Numbered from the stretch's first letter, positions 41,513 to 51,510 are shown. The stretch: DNA of 64,000 nucleotides from Chloroflexota bacterium (GCA_021787595.1 JAJYLQ010000002.1:62001-126000), one strand, 5' to 3'. Numbers and translations: made by a program. The notes: generated by a model not told the origin, from the sequence alone.

Positions 41513-42430
41513 ATGTGGAAACGATCCAAATTTGCCATACATTTACCGGTCTCTTACTTCGCCCTCGGAGTCGGTACCCTGGCTCTGAGCTTCGCGGCAA
41601 TGTACATACGCTGGGCCCAGGCTCCAGGCGTGATAACAGGATTTTATCGTTTACTCCTGTCCACACTTATTTTATTACCGTTCTTGGCATTACGGCGGCG
41701 AATTACCCAATACCACGCAAGCAGGTTGAACGTTCTAGCCCCCATCCTAAGTGGAATGTGTATGGCGGCGAATTTTGCATTATGGAACACATCTCTGTTC
41801 CATACTACAGTGGCAAATGCATCAATACTCGGAAATATTACTCCTCTTTGGGTGGGCATCGCCGCGTGGTGGTTATTTCATGAACATCTGAACCAGAGGT
41901 TCTGGATGGGCCTTCTGATGATTTTCCTGGGAGTAGTCCTGATTACAAATGGAGGTTCACTTCTGCATCCCCATCTAGGTGTTGGGGATATCATGGCCCT
42001 CAGTTCTTCGATTTTCTCTGCAGCCTACATTCTCATCCTGTGGTGGGGACGTCAGCACCTTGATTCGCTAACCTATGTGTGGATTAACGGAGCCAGTGCC
42101 GCAATCTGGATGCTCCTCATCGCGCTGGTGTTGAAGTATCCCTTAGTTGGCTTTCCTCCTCAGACTTGGATCGTATTCATATCCGCAGCGATCGTCACCC
42201 AGATTATTGGCTACACCGCTATTTCCTACTCATTAGGCAAACTACCTGCTTCAGTGGTTTCGCCCACATTAAACTTACAACCGGTCTTAACCATCTTGCT
42301 GGCAATACCATTGCTAAAGGAGTTGCCAAACGCTGTTCAGACGTTAGGCTGCATGATCGTTCTTGGAGGTGTCTACCTGATCAACCATTCCTACCAGCAA
42401 AGGGTGGCGTCGGCGCCATCAGTTAACTAA
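41513..42430 (+). CDS. EamA/DMT-family transporter
   Basis: The membrane protein of about 305 residues has ten hydrophobic segments in two EamA repeats (LALSFAAMYIRWAQAPGVITGFYRLLLST and AAIVTQIIGYTAISYSLGKLPASVVSPTLNLQPVLT). EamA carriers export or take up small metabolites. The start is uncertain: ATG 41513 puts the first helix near the N-terminus; ATG 41450 and TTG 41420 are in frame upstream. It diverges from iclR and shares the intergenic operator region. Confidence 0.82.
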   Translation: MWKRSKFAIHLPVSYFALGVGTLALSFAAMYIRWAQAPGVITGFYRLLLSTLILLPFLALRRRITQYHASRLNVLAPILSGMCMAANFALWNTSLFHTTVANASILGNITPLWVGIAAWWLFHEHLNQRFWMGLLMIFLGVVLITNGGSLLHPHLGVGDIMALSSSIFSAAYILILWWGRQHLDSLTYVWINGASAAIWMLLIALVLKYPLVGFPPQTWIVFISAAIVTQIIGYTAISYSLGKLPASVVSPTLNLQPVLTILLAIPLLKELPNAVQTLGCMIVLGGVYLINHSYQQRVASAPSVN

Positions 42431-42510
42431 GAAGTTAGCGTTGCTACGCTAATCATCATGAAAAAACTTTAAGGCGAAGGTAAGATTTACGAAGTAAACG
42501 AGGAGTTAAC

Positions 42511-42597
42511 ATGAAATCACTTAAGGAAGTACAAGCACCGGATTCATCTCGCGCAATCGATCGTAATATAGATAAGCCCTATATGGTACAAGAATAA
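42511..42597 (+). CDS. 28-codon open reading frame with strong RBS
   Basis: ATG 42511 follows GAGGAG at ideal spacing and encodes MKSLKEVQAPDSSRAIDRNI and eight more residues before TAA. No family is recognised. It may be the surviving 5' end of a lost gene, as the next 800 bases hold other truncated genes. Confidence 0.3.
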   Translation: MKSLKEVQAPDSSRAIDRNIDKPYMVQE

Positions 42598-42823
42598 AGC
42601 GTGAAGATGGATGATCGAAGCCAGGCCCTGATTGAATTGTTTCATTCCTCCGACGGATTGCTAGGGGCCTGATAAAACTGAGGCTATCGGGCAATGCTGC
42701 GATTTTGGGCAGATACAGATGGATGGATATGGCTGAAATCAAAGACGGCAGCATAAACAAGATAATCTTCCCGCCCTGTCCCACAATGTTCATCCCGTTT
42801 TGCTTCTTGAAAATATTGATCAT
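42521..42823 (-). pseudogene. Isoprenylcysteine-methyltransferase-like N-terminal remnant
   Basis: With AAAGGAA before its ATG, the frame begins MINIFKKQNGMNIVGQGGKI, continues ILFMLPSLISAISIHLYLPKIAALPDSLSFI, and then loses similarity to anything I recognise. The first 50 residues resemble the N-terminal helix region of ICMT-like membrane methyltransferases. The catalytic C-terminal half is absent. Confidence 0.4.
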
Positions 42824-43329
42824 GATGAAATTCCTTTCTTACTCTTTGCAGACTTGCAATTGGCAGCACTTTCTTCAGCGGTCTTCTGCGATTGAAAGCG
42901 AATAGACCGAGAGGTTATTTCGGCGGATAGAAAGAAAAAGATACTCACACAAATGATGCCCATGCCCGCCAAGAAAATACCCTGCGCTTGAAGGAATGGC
43001 GTAAACAAAACGACCAATGCCGGACCGAGGATATTTCCAATTGAGCCGAAAGTGCTCTTCAAGCCGAGGAGACGCGCTTGATGTGCAGAAGGTGCATGGT
43101 CCAGAATGGAAGCGCTCAAGGCCGGATCGTACAGCGCGTTGCCCAAGCCCGCGACGACAAATGTAATTGCAATCATTATAAAGTTATGGAAGAAAGCCAG
43201 CCCGATGAATTGTGCCGAGAAGAATATCAACCCCAGAACGATCACTGGCTTGCGGCCAAACTGGTCGCTCAAGTGACCAAGGCCAAACTCCCCGAGCATA
43301 CAAGCCACACCATAGGTTATATAAGCCGA
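42820..43329 (-). pseudogene. MFS transporter, C-terminal remnant
   Basis: About 165 residues remain, from AYITYGVACMLGEFGLGHLSDQFGRKPVIVLG (MFS motif A) through roughly four to five helices to the end. A normal MFS carrier has 12 helices and about 400 residues. The 5' part is replaced by a truncated LAL regulator at about 43330. The C-terminus looks intact and overlaps the next start by 4 bases. Confidence 0.7.
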
Positions 43330-44617
43330 GCTTAGGCCTGTCTATGAGCATTTCTCGGGGCAGGCTGTCTGCCATTTGCATAACCGAGAGGTCGTTTTCC
43401 AGCCACCGCGCGGGACCATAACGCTCAATGAGTTCCGATGCGCGCTTCATCTCCTGTGCGGAGAAGAGGTGTTGGATAGCTTCGAGGATGTATCCGTTTT
43501 TCTCCAACCAGGCGGAAGCCCGTATATGCAGTTGAGGGATCAAATTGGGTTGAGTTTGCTGCAGATGGGCTTCGAGAAGATCCGCGAATAAGTGGTGATA
43601 ACGGAACCAGATATGTTCATCATCCAATGAAATCAAAAATAAATTTTCGCGTTCCAGGTATTCAAGTTGCTTATCAGACGACAAGACTGGTTGCGGTTCT
43701 CCATCATTGTCGCTGTGTTCCCGCGTTTCGTCGCTTGTCAGAACAGCATCGCAGAGCGGAGAGGTCAATCGATCCAAGATCGAAGTGTACAGAAGAAAAC
43801 GTTGCGTCTCCCCCGGCTGGCGAGTCAGAATCTCCTCCAGCAAGTAATCTAGAATGAATCGATTCGTCCCTGAGAATCCCTCGATGAAGCCGCGCGGGTC
43901 TTTGCGGTCGCGCATCGAGAGAGCCGCCATTTGCAAGCCGGCGATCCATCCCTCGGTGCGCTCTTCGAGCATCGCCACCGATTCCGCATCCAAACGAAGA
44001 TTCATCAGGCCGTTAAGAAATTCGGCTGCCTCGGAAACTGTGAATCGAAGATCGCTCGCGCGGAGTTCGATCAGTTGCTCGCGCGCTCGCAAGCGGGCCA
44101 GAGGCAGCGGAGGATCAGAACGGGAGGCGATCAATACGTGGAAGTTGCGCGGGCAATGCTCGAGCAAGAAAGTCACTGCCTCATGAACTTCCTGACCGTG
44201 GATAAATTGATAATCATCCAACTCCAAGACCATCTCCTGGGCTGTTCGATCCAGATCATTGACGAGACTGGTCAAGACCGCCTCCGGCCGCGCCGGTTGA
44301 GTTCCCGCCATGAGCTGCCATGCCTCAGCGCCGACGCTGCGGTCTGATGTTTGTAAAGCTGCAATCAAGTAAATCAGGAAATGCTCAGGTTGGTTATCGC
44401 TCTGATCCAAAGACAGCCAGGCTACATGCAAACCACGATCTGCAATACTCGATTCGACTACGGTCGTTTTGCCAAATCCGGCGGGCGCAACAATTAATGT
44501 TAAAGGACCTCGTAGTCCCTGCGCCATTCGTTCGCAGAGCCTCGGCCTCGCAACCAACCCAGGTCGGATGAAAGGCGGGAATAGTTTCGTGCGGATGAGC
44601 GAATCAGACTTCTGCAT
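43330..44617 (-). pseudogene. LAL/MalT-type regulator, 3'-truncated
   Basis: The gene encodes the N-terminal STAND ATPase part of a large LuxR regulator: Walker A VAPAGFGKTT (about 43-52), LELDDYQFI, VLIASRSDPPLPLARLRA and WIAGLQMAALS. Similarity ends at LPREMLIDRPKLG, where TPR repeats and the LuxR helix-turn-helix should follow. The frame then runs into antisense-like MFS sequence to 43184. Without a DNA-binding domain it cannot work as a regulator. Confidence 0.75.
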
Positions 44618-44671
44618 CCTGTGGACTCAATTCATAAAGCCGCGATGACGTCACAACCAGACATAATTGAG

Positions 44672-46495
44672 CTACAACCGGGCGAGTTGATTTTGCAACG
44701 CGGGTCTCCGCTTATATTTCTCCTTGGTCTCCTCCAAATACTTCCTCCATTCATCCGTTTTTCCAAGCAACTTATAGGCTTGTTTCGCGCGTGTGAGCCA
44801 GGCGGCGGCAATTGGATAATTTTTGCTCTTGGCCTCAGCCATTAAACGTTCTGCGTGCTTCAAACTGACCTGAGCAACCCATTCCGGCCGACGAGGCAAG
44901 ACGCTGTCAGCCACTGTTTCGACAACGGAATACCACACGTCACGTCCCTCGGCCACTTTGATGGCCTCATCCCATTCCTCTTCCAACAATAACACTTCTG
45001 CTAGAACTTGTTTGGCGTACGATTTGCGAAGTTTCGCCATCATCTCCGGGCGCAAACTTCCCCAATCGGCTCCTGCCAGGCGCTTGATCGTCTTATAGGT
45101 TTCCAGGGATGGATTCTCGCCAAACGCCGCCAGCCATGCTGTCAGAGCTTGTTTTGTCCGTCCCTGCGCTTCTTCCACGGAACCCAACCATTCGCCCAGC
45201 CCTGCCCTTGGACCTTTCAGTTTCAATCCCAGTTCGCCAATTTCAATGGCTTCAGCTACGAGGCGAGACTCTCGCAAGCGGCGGGCGACTTGCAGGGATT
45301 CTTCAGCAGTGGTCAGGTGCTTTTCGGCATATTTCACAGCCTCTGCTGTCTGTTTGAGATCGCACAGCTTGAGGACATAACGCAGATGGCGCTCTTCCTT
45401 CTTGCAGAGGGCAAGATACTCTTCAGTGCGACCTTGCCGGTCCAGCACATTTAACTTGGCTTCGGTGAGGTCATCGAAGCCTGACACAACAAGAAAACCC
45501 CATTCACGAAGCTCATAGCCACCTTCCTCATTCCAGTCCTCGTCTTCATCCCAATCATCCGGCTCATCATCTTCGTAGATTTTTGATCCTGACCCTTGAG
45601 GGGACGCCGTCTCTTTGGGTATATCGTCCCAGCCATATTTCGCGGCCTGAACGGCAACGTGCAGGTTGCCTTCCATCCCGTAATCGCCGGTATAATCAAT
45701 CAGCTTCTTCAGCCTGCGGACCAGTCTGTCCCGTTCGACCTGGCTGAGTTCCATGCTCAAAATTGCCTCCGCTAACGATGTGCCCAGTTCGCCCACGAAG
45801 CCGCCCAACTCACCGTCTGAGTCGTCAACATATTCAATGGCGCGACTGGCTTCTTCGAGCAATACGAGCAGAATCTCGAGCGCCGTCTCGGCATCCCCGG
45901 CATCCAGGAATTTCACGGCGGATTCCTGCACTTCGCGCAATTGATTTGCCAGTCCGCCCACATGCCAATACGCATCCGACATTCTCATGCCATCCAGGCT
46001 GTGGACGATACCGAGAATATGACGGCGGTAGACTTCGATATCCACTTTTTTCTTGCGCTGCTTTTTGGACTTCGAAGGGACGGATGTCATGGCTTCGATC
46101 CGGTCATATAGATCGGGCTCTTCCTGAATCAGTTTGGTTAGAATTGCGATGAGATCGTTATGATCCAGGTCAGCCAGAAGTTCCGCGGGCGCTTTGCGCG
46201 CGGCGAACGATTTTGGCTGATGCAAATAGGCATGCAGCAGGGCAACAATGTGTTTGCAGTAGCCGCCATATTCGTAGAGACACGTGCATGACGTCTCCGC
46301 GATGCCCGCCTCATCCAGTTCCACTTGCACCCGGTAATAGGGCGCATAGGTGCCGGCGCACTCGCCGCTCAACAGGCTCCCCTGAATGGCGGTATTCGAA
46401 ACCGCGCCTTCTCGATAGTATTCCTCACCGCGCCGAAAACTTTCCGGGCCCGCCCCGGCGCGGATCATGCTTTCCGTGATTTTGGGTAATGCCAT
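44672..46495 (-). CDS. SWIM zinc-finger protein with helical-repeat C-terminus
   Basis: The 607-residue protein has an N-terminal SWIM zinc finger, [21 protein letters not shown] (CxC...CxH, about residues 69-91). A basic linker ([10 protein letters not shown]), an acidic run ([16 protein letters not shown], about 313-328) and long TPR-like helical repeats follow. SWIM domains bind nucleic acid or protein. Related proteins sometimes accompany SNF2 ATPases; none is nearby. Confidence 0.85.
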   Translation of the reverse strand: MALPKITESMIRAGAGPESFRRGEEYYREGAVSNTAIQGSLLSGECAGTYAPYYRVQVELDEAGIAETSCTCLYEYGGYCKHIVALLHAYLHQPKSFAARKAPAELLADLDHNDLIAILTKLIQEEPDLYDRIEAMTSVPSKSKKQRKKKVDIEVYRRHILGIVHSLDGMRMSDAYWHVGGLANQLREVQESAVKFLDAGDAETALEILLVLLEEASRAIEYVDDSDGELGGFVGELGTSLAEAILSMELSQVERDRLVRRLKKLIDYTGDYGMEGNLHVAVQAAKYGWDDIPKETASPQGSGSKIYEDDEPDDWDEDEDWNEEGGYELREWGFLVVSGFDDLTEAKLNVLDRQGRTEEYLALCKKEERHLRYVLKLCDLKQTAEAVKYAEKHLTTAEESLQVARRLRESRLVAEAIEIGELGLKLKGPRAGLGEWLGSVEEAQGRTKQALTAWLAAFGENPSLETYKTIKRLAGADWGSLRPEMMAKLRKSYAKQVLAEVLLLEEEWDEAIKVAEGRDVWYSVVETVADSVLPRRPEWVAQVSLKHAERLMAEAKSKNYPIAAAWLTRAKQAYKLLGKTDEWRKYLEETKEKYKRRPALQNQLARL

Positions 46496-46501
46496 CTTGG
46501 T

Positions 46502-46939
46502 TTACCATTCATCAATCACAAAATTGCCTGCAAAAGGATTTATGAATCGAATCCCTTCCAACGTTTGCCCGTCTTGAAAGTCTTCCGTAAAGATCACGGG
46601 CACTTGATTAAGTCTGGCACATGCCCAAATTTGGGCATCATAATAGGAGAGCATGTGATCGCGCACACCGCGTGCGGCTTCCAGAACAATTTGGGGTGTT
46701 AGATTGAAGACAGGAAAGGCATTTTGCCAATCGCTGATTTTATCCATGATTTCATCTGCAGAAAGACCTAGCTTCGCCAGAGCAGCACTTGCGAATTCGG
46801 AGAGGCAGTGTGTGCTCAAGCGACCCTTTTCCTCTGCTTCAAGTTTGAGCAAAATGGCAATTGCTTGTTCTTGCCGTGCCTCGTCGCGCGGATCGAACGT
46901 ATAGATCAAAATGTTTGTATCCAGCAGGATAGAGGGCAT
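46502..46939 (-). CDS. vapC: VapC-like PIN-domain toxin
   Basis: The 145-residue PIN RNase has SILLDTNILIYTFDPRDE (first Asp), the Glu in LSEFASAAL, and YYDAQIWACARLNQVPVIFTEDFQDG. It follows its antitoxin by 2 bases. It also lies 6 bases upstream of the SWIM gene. Confidence 0.9.
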   Translation of the reverse strand: MPSILLDTNILIYTFDPRDEARQEQAIAILLKLEAEEKGRLSTHCLSEFASAALAKLGLSADEIMDKISDWQNAFPVFNLTPQIVLEAARGVRDHMLSYYDAQIWACARLNQVPVIFTEDFQDGQTLEGIRFINPFAGNFVIDEW

Positions 46940-46941
46940 GA

Positions 46942-47244
46942 TTAACCCCGTTTGGGTTTGGACCAGCGATTCTGCCGCTCTTCATACAACTGTTCTCGGT
47001 TGAATACATAAGGTTTGCCTTGCAGGAGTTCGGGCCGCCTCCGAAGTGAACGCGCATAGGCGATGATATTATTCAGCGCCTGCCTGCTGCCCTGGATAGG
47101 TGATACAGAGGATTGAGCCTCACGTTCCAATGCCTGGCGAATTACCTCTGCTTCGCTTATACCTCGCTGTTTTGCCAAGCGTTTAAGTGTCAGGTTGTGC
47201 CGGCGGGGCAGATATATCTGTTTTCGGATCATGTGCTCGGACAT
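46942..47244 (-). CDS. Ribbon-helix-helix antitoxin, VapB-like
   Basis: The 100-residue protein has an N-terminal RHH segment, IRKQIYLPRRHNLTLKRLAKQRGISEAEVIRQALE, that binds DNA as a dimer, and a basic tail that would wrap the toxin. AAGGAG precedes ATG. It is likely to repress its own promoter (-10 at 47273-47268). Confidence 0.87.
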   Translation of the reverse strand: MSEHMIRKQIYLPRRHNLTLKRLAKQRGISEAEVIRQALEREAQSSVSPIQGSRQALNNIIAYARSLRRRPELLQGKPYVFNREQLYEERQNRWSKPKRG

Positions 47245-47267
47245 AATGCTCTCCTTTATACATTATC

Positions 47268-47273
47268 ATTATA
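47268..47273 (-). promoter_or_regulatory. -10 box of the vapBC-like operon
   Basis: TATAAT on the minus strand lies 23 bases before the antitoxin ATG. The overlapping sequence GTATAATGATAATGTATAA is a probable antitoxin-binding region, although no perfect palindrome is seen. Confidence 0.5.
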
Positions 47274-47576
47274 CATCACTCCTATGAAATCTGCATCCCC
47301 CCAATGGGCATGTTTTGAACTTCACAACTGCACAGAGAGCTGTCCTGCGCGGTATATATCTGGTATATGGGTATAAATTTCGCGCTGTAAACGATCACGC
47401 CGCGGCGAATAAACAGGAAACCGCCTGGTTACTCAACTGGACAGGCGACTTGCCTGTCTAGTTTTGATTCTATGATCTTGTGGGAAATGGTTAAAACCCA
47501 AATTGCTCAATGACCGGGTTGATACCGAATCTACTTCCTGAGCCACCCGCTATTAGAGTCATTCCAAGTCAAGCGA
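47274..47576. other. Intergenic stretch with a hairpin
   Basis: No gene is supported. GACAGGC-GACTT-GCCTGTC (47440-47458) followed by TAGTTTTGATTC could be a terminator or a dispersed palindrome. CGCGCTGTAAA at 47379-47389 resembles a MITE end but no second end is found. Confidence 0.4.
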
Positions 47577-47882
47577 TTATGAGCCGCCTGCGCTAACCGC
47601 TGCGACACGGGCTCGCTGTAACAAGGCTTCCATGTCGTTCACTGCGTATGGTTTCTTCCACAGCACAACCAAAAACGAAGCCTTTGAATAGCCCGATTGT
47701 CCAATAATGATATATGTTCCACACGGCCGGTTGAGCAGCCTCGGATTCGTGAAAAGGAGCAACCCAAGGACCTCTTGTGGATAGGGTAATCGAGTTGTTA
47801 TGTGATGCCAATCACTTCCGCCAAGTCCTTGCTTCTGTCCAGGAAATACAATGTTTATGGAGGGAAACTTTCTCGACTTCAC
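47577..47882 (-). CDS. Unknown 101-residue protein
   Basis: The GTG start overlaps the stop of the upstream lipoprotein (GTGA). The sequence shows no signal peptide and no recognised family. The overlap supports translation, but composition and length are also compatible with a chance or decayed frame. Confidence 0.3.
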   Translation of the reverse strand: MKSRKFPSINIVFPGQKQGLGGSDWHHITTRLPYPQEVLGLLLFTNPRLLNRPCGTYIIIGQSGYSKASFLVVLWKKPYAVNDMEALLQRARVAAVSAGGS

Positions 47883-48445
47883 GGCGTGGATGTGATTCGA
47901 ACGGTCCGCGATCCGAATTGATTTCCATTAATGCTGCCAGCGACGTATTCTTTGATATCGTCCCATGAGGCGGCCAGCATACCTCTTCGGATCATGCGGT
48001 CGAATGTAACTACATGCAAGCTGCGAATCGTAGGCGGAATATCATCACATATTTTCTTGAAGGTTTTGCCGTTCGCCCGGAAGGCGCGCATCAGAACAAC
48101 AAAGGAGCCCTCGGGGGTACAACCATCGCTGAAAACCCATTCGCAATCCACATCGATCTGCAGCGTAAGCGCCTGCTTTGTGGATTGATCCAGTAACACT
48201 TGGGAGTCAAGCACACTGAATCTGGCGTCAATCGTTTCTTCTAGCGAATCCGAGCCAATCATGGCGCTGTTCAGGATATCTACGACGCCTAATGTGTTTG
48301 GCTTCGGAGTCGCGGAGGGAGTTGGAGTCCAAGCAGTTGCTGTGAGGGTCTGGATGACCGCATGTTGAATCGCGGGGTCTGAAAGATCGGGACTGCAGGC
48401 GATCAGGAAGACCAGGAGCAAGAAAGGTAACAGTCGTTTGAGCAT
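47879..48445 (-). CDS. Small lipoprotein, unknown function
   Basis: The 188-residue protein has a clear lipobox, LLLVFLIACSP (Cys near 17), then a Thr/Pro linker typical of Anaerolineae lipoproteins. The rest (residues 50-188) has no family I recognise and two Cys in CEWVFSDGC that may form a disulfide. It follows the next lipoprotein gene by 29 bases on the same strand. Confidence 0.7.
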   Translation of the reverse strand: MLKRLLPFLLLVFLIACSPDLSDPAIQHAVIQTLTATAWTPTPSATPKPNTLGVVDILNSAMIGSDSLEETIDARFSVLDSQVLLDQSTKQALTLQIDVDCEWVFSDGCTPEGSFVVLMRAFRANGKTFKKICDDIPPTIRSLHVVTFDRMIRRGMLAASWDDIKEYVAGSINGNQFGSRTVRITSTP

Positions 48446-48474
48446 AAACCACCTCTAGGTAATTGTCGTACTTG

Positions 48475-49596
48475 TTACCGACAGGCTGTTGGCAAGAGCT
48501 TGTTCACATCCACGTTGTTGTCCACAACGCTGAAGTTGCCGGCCGTGATGCTCATCGGTTGGAAGGGCGGAGTATACTGGCCGGCTGGTTGCGCAAGTTG
48601 CAGGGTGTAACAGCCTACAAAGGTCTGGATTGACGCATCAGTTTTCTGGGCGCGCATTGCCAGGGGCTGTTTGTAGTATAGGCCGCCGGCTACAACCTCG
48701 CTTTGTGAAGTTCCAAATACAGCGATAATCGTCGTTGTATCGGCATAGCCGGTTACATATTGATCGTACGGTCCGGGATAGATGGTTGGATTCTGGTAAT
48801 AGCTGTATGCCCTCACATATTCTTTACGGTTCAGGGCGTTCAGCAGCGAACTGACGGTCTCAAGCGGCCCGCTGCGATCATCCAGAAAGTTGTTCTTGTC
48901 AACATTGATTGGATTGCGGGAAACAGCCGCCGCGGGACCATTGGTCGGATAGGCGCTGCAGGCCGTGGCCAAGGCGCTGGCATCGTCAACCGAAGGATCG
49001 TAGGCTTGCGCAGAACCCCAGATGATCCCCATGGGGATGAACGGTGGTACGCTAAAATTCTCGGGCCGCGCCTGGTGGATCACATAGCAGGCGGCCCAGT
49101 TTGCCCGCACACCGTTGATGGCAGAAGCTTTGAGCAGCACAGGCACCGTGTAGTAGATCAGTCCGGCACTCGTCCCTGAGGTGATTGAGCCAAATACCAA
49201 GTCTACCCTGCTTGTATACTTATACCCGCTTACAAATTTTGAGAAGCTACCCTGCGTCCCGGATGGATTGATCCAGTAATTGTAGGCACGCAGGTATTCG
49301 CCGCGATTCAGCGCATTATAGTACGATACGATCACTTGGGATGGCGTACTGCGGTCGTCAATGTAGTTCTCGGCAGGGATTGGGACCACGGCCACAGGCA
49401 TGGTGGGAAGGGGTGTGAAGACGGCCGCCGAAGTGGCCGTGGCCGGTAGAGAGGTCGCCGTGGCAGGAAGCGATGTATTTGTTGAGAGCTGCGTTGCAGT
49501 CTCTCTCGGCGTATGTTCTATTCCAATTGTGAAGGTTTCATTACAGGCGACGAGGGCCAGCGCGACAAGTAACAGAGCAAAAGTGCGGGTATTCAT
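48475..49596 (-). CDS. Lipoprotein with duplicated NTF2-like domain
   Basis: The 373-residue protein starts at 49596 after GGAGG; an upstream start at 49641 lies before that site. LLLVALALVAC is the lipobox. Two similar domains follow: YIDDRSTPSQVIVSYYNALNRGEYLRAYNYW and FLDDRSGPLETVSSLLNALNRKEYVRAYSYY, each ending in PPF.PM. The pattern looks like NTF2/DUF4440-type folds, usually binding or unknown. Confidence 0.75.
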   Translation of the reverse strand: MNTRTFALLLVALALVACNETFTIGIEHTPRETATQLSTNTSLPATATSLPATATSAAVFTPLPTMPVAVVPIPAENYIDDRSTPSQVIVSYYNALNRGEYLRAYNYWINPSGTQGSFSKFVSGYKYTSRVDLVFGSITSGTSAGLIYYTVPVLLKASAINGVRANWAACYVIHQARPENFSVPPFIPMGIIWGSAQAYDPSVDDASALATACSAYPTNGPAAAVSRNPINVDKNNFLDDRSGPLETVSSLLNALNRKEYVRAYSYYQNPTIYPGPYDQYVTGYADTTTIIAVFGTSQSEVVAGGLYYKQPLAMRAQKTDASIQTFVGCYTLQLAQPAGQYTPPFQPMSITAGNFSVVDNNVDVNKLLPTACR

Positions 49597-49720
49597 TGGA
49601 CCTCCGGGATAAGTATATTTAGGGCGATTGTAGTGGTTCAATGCCGCGAATGGGTAACGGACCAGTTACGGTTCCGGGATGGGATGTTATTGATCTGTGA
49701 CAGTCGTTGGCCTGGTGTCT

Positions 49721-50626
49721 TCAGGCGATTGGCAGATGCAGGGCGAAGATCGTTCCTTGTCCAAGACGGCTGCGCAGGCTGACGCGGCCGTTATGGCGTT
49801 CTGCAATGGCTCGAACCAGCGCCAGCCCCAACCCACTGCCCGGGACGTTTTGCGCAACCTCACCGCGATACAGCTCCTCCCAAACGTGCGGCTGTTCCTC
49901 CTTGGGGATGCCTGGACCCGTGTCGGCAACTTCGATAACGATCTCTGATCCATCTTCAAAGGCGCGCAGTTCGATTGTGTCCCCCTTTTTGCTGAATTTC
50001 AGGGCGTTCTCCAGCAGGTTATGGACTGCCAGGAGCAGCAGGTCCGGATCGCCCTGAATCTTCGGAAGCGGCCAGGGGGTGCTGGGAATGCTCAGGCTCA
50101 GGGCGCGTTCGGCTGCGCCGGGTTGTTCCTGAGCCATGCTAAAAACCTCGCGCAGGAGAGCAGATGTGTCCACAGTGGAACGCTCAACCAGGCGTACCTC
50201 TAGTTCAGCCAGCTTGCGAAGATCTGCGGATAAGCGGCTGAGGCGCAGGGTTTGAGCTTCCACACTGAGCAACGCTGCCTTGTGGGCCTCGCCGTCGGAT
50301 GAGTCGGCCAAGTTGACCAGTCCAGCGCGGATCGCAGTAAGCGGATTCTTCAACTCATGATCCAGCCGGCGCAGGAAGCGTCTCCGCTCTTCATTCGCCG
50401 CTTCAGCCGCCTCCTTGCGGATACGTTCCTGCCTCCGGAGCAGGAGGATTCCAAGAGCTGCCAGTCCGCTCAGACCCACACCTCCAATGAGTGCGAGCGT
50501 TCCAAGATCGGCGCGCAGATACACAATATGATCGTTCACCAAGTCATAGGATTGAAACAAATACCATGCCGCGAGTACTCCCAGCACACTGGGCGCCAGT
50601 ACGATGACCCACCGCCAGACTCTCAT
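49721..50626 (-). CDS. Sensor histidine kinase
   Basis: The 301-residue kinase has two N-terminal transmembrane helices with a very short outer loop, HisKA motif FLRRLDHELKNPLTAIRAGLVN (phospho-His about residue 91) and HATPase boxes LLENALKF (N), VADTGPGIPKEE (G1), and GSGLGLALV (G2). The lack of an outer sensor domain suggests intramembrane sensing. Its start overlaps the response regulator stop by 4 bases. Confidence 0.92.
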   Translation of the reverse strand: MRVWRWVIVLAPSVLGVLAAWYLFQSYDLVNDHIVYLRADLGTLALIGGVGLSGLAALGILLLRRQERIRKEAAEAANEERRRFLRRLDHELKNPLTAIRAGLVNLADSSDGEAHKAALLSVEAQTLRLSRLSADLRKLAELEVRLVERSTVDTSALLREVFSMAQEQPGAAERALSLSIPSTPWPLPKIQGDPDLLLLAVHNLLENALKFSKKGDTIELRAFEDGSEIVIEVADTGPGIPKEEQPHVWEELYRGEVAQNVPGSGLGLALVRAIAERHNGRVSLRSRLGQGTIFALHLPIA

Positions 50627-51339
50627 GGTTGCGCTTCCACCTTTCCTATGAATCGATAGCCTTGGCCCGGAATGGTTTCAATGTAGCTGGGATTGGCCGC
50701 ATCCTCCTCCAATGCCCGGCGCAGTTCTGCGATGCGAGTATCCACTGCGCGCGTCCCCACCGGGTAATCCCAGCCCCAGACGATGTCCAGCAGGCGCTCC
50801 CGTGAGACCAGTTCATCCGGGTGGGTCATCAGGTACTCGAGCAGCATCACCGACTTCGGTGTGAGCATCAGCTCACGGCCTGCCAACCGGACGCGGCGCG
50901 AAGCCCGATCAAGGGTCAGTTCACCGCATGCCAAGCGCGTCGCCGCGGCGAGCGGAGGCTGGCCTGGGCGGGCGCGCCTCAACACCGAGCGGATGCGCGC
51001 CACCAGTTCATGAGGGTCGAATGGCTTGTTCAGGTAATCGTCCGCGCCCTCTTCAAGTGCCATGGCGCGCTCGGTCGACTCTCCCACCTGGGTGAGCAGG
51101 ATGATCGCGGTCCAGTTGCCAGCCTGGCGCAGCCGGCGCAAAACCTCCCGGCCGTCCAACTTGGGCATCAGGATATCCAAGATAATCAGATCGGGCTTCA
51201 AGGACGCGATCTTTTCAAGGGCTTCCTGGCCGTCCGAAGCCACGTTCACAGAGAAACCGGAGCGGCTTAGAAAGGGCGCTAGGTTGTCAGTGATGGCCCT
51301 TTCGTCATCCACCAGGAGGATCGAGGGATTCGAGTTCAT
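50623..51339 (-). CDS. OmpR/PhoB-type response regulator
   Basis: The 238-residue regulator has a receiver domain (LLVDDERA, LIILDILMPKLDG with the phospho-Asp, LNKPFDPHEL) and a winged-helix DNA-binding domain (LMTHPDELVSRERLLDIVWGWDYPVGTRAVDTRIAELRRAL). It is transcribed with the kinase at 49721. Targets are unknown; the nearby lipoproteins on the same strand are candidates. Confidence 0.93.
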   Translation of the reverse strand: MNSNPSILLVDDERAITDNLAPFLSRSGFSVNVASDGQEALEKIASLKPDLIILDILMPKLDGREVLRRLRQAGNWTAIILLTQVGESTERAMALEEGADDYLNKPFDPHELVARIRSVLRRARPGQPPLAAATRLACGELTLDRASRRVRLAGRELMLTPKSVMLLEYLMTHPDELVSRERLLDIVWGWDYPVGTRAVDTRIAELRRALEEDAANPSYIETIPGQGYRFIGKVEAQP

Positions 51340-51510
51340 GGATTGTCGCCGCCAGTTTGTGCAAGAGTAATTATCGCACTGAATCGAGAAAACGGCATGA
51401 ATGCAAGGCCCGACTGTGCAACCACTGTCAGAAAAGCAATGTCTCCTGATAGAACAAACCCGCTTATTAAACCAAGCATCACATCACGGTCGAATTCTGA
51501 TTTTGACTCA

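Noticed and set aside
47379-47389. Third MITE-like end (CGCGCTGTAAA)
   Set aside because: Only part of the terminal repeat matches and no partner end lies at about 112 bp on either side.
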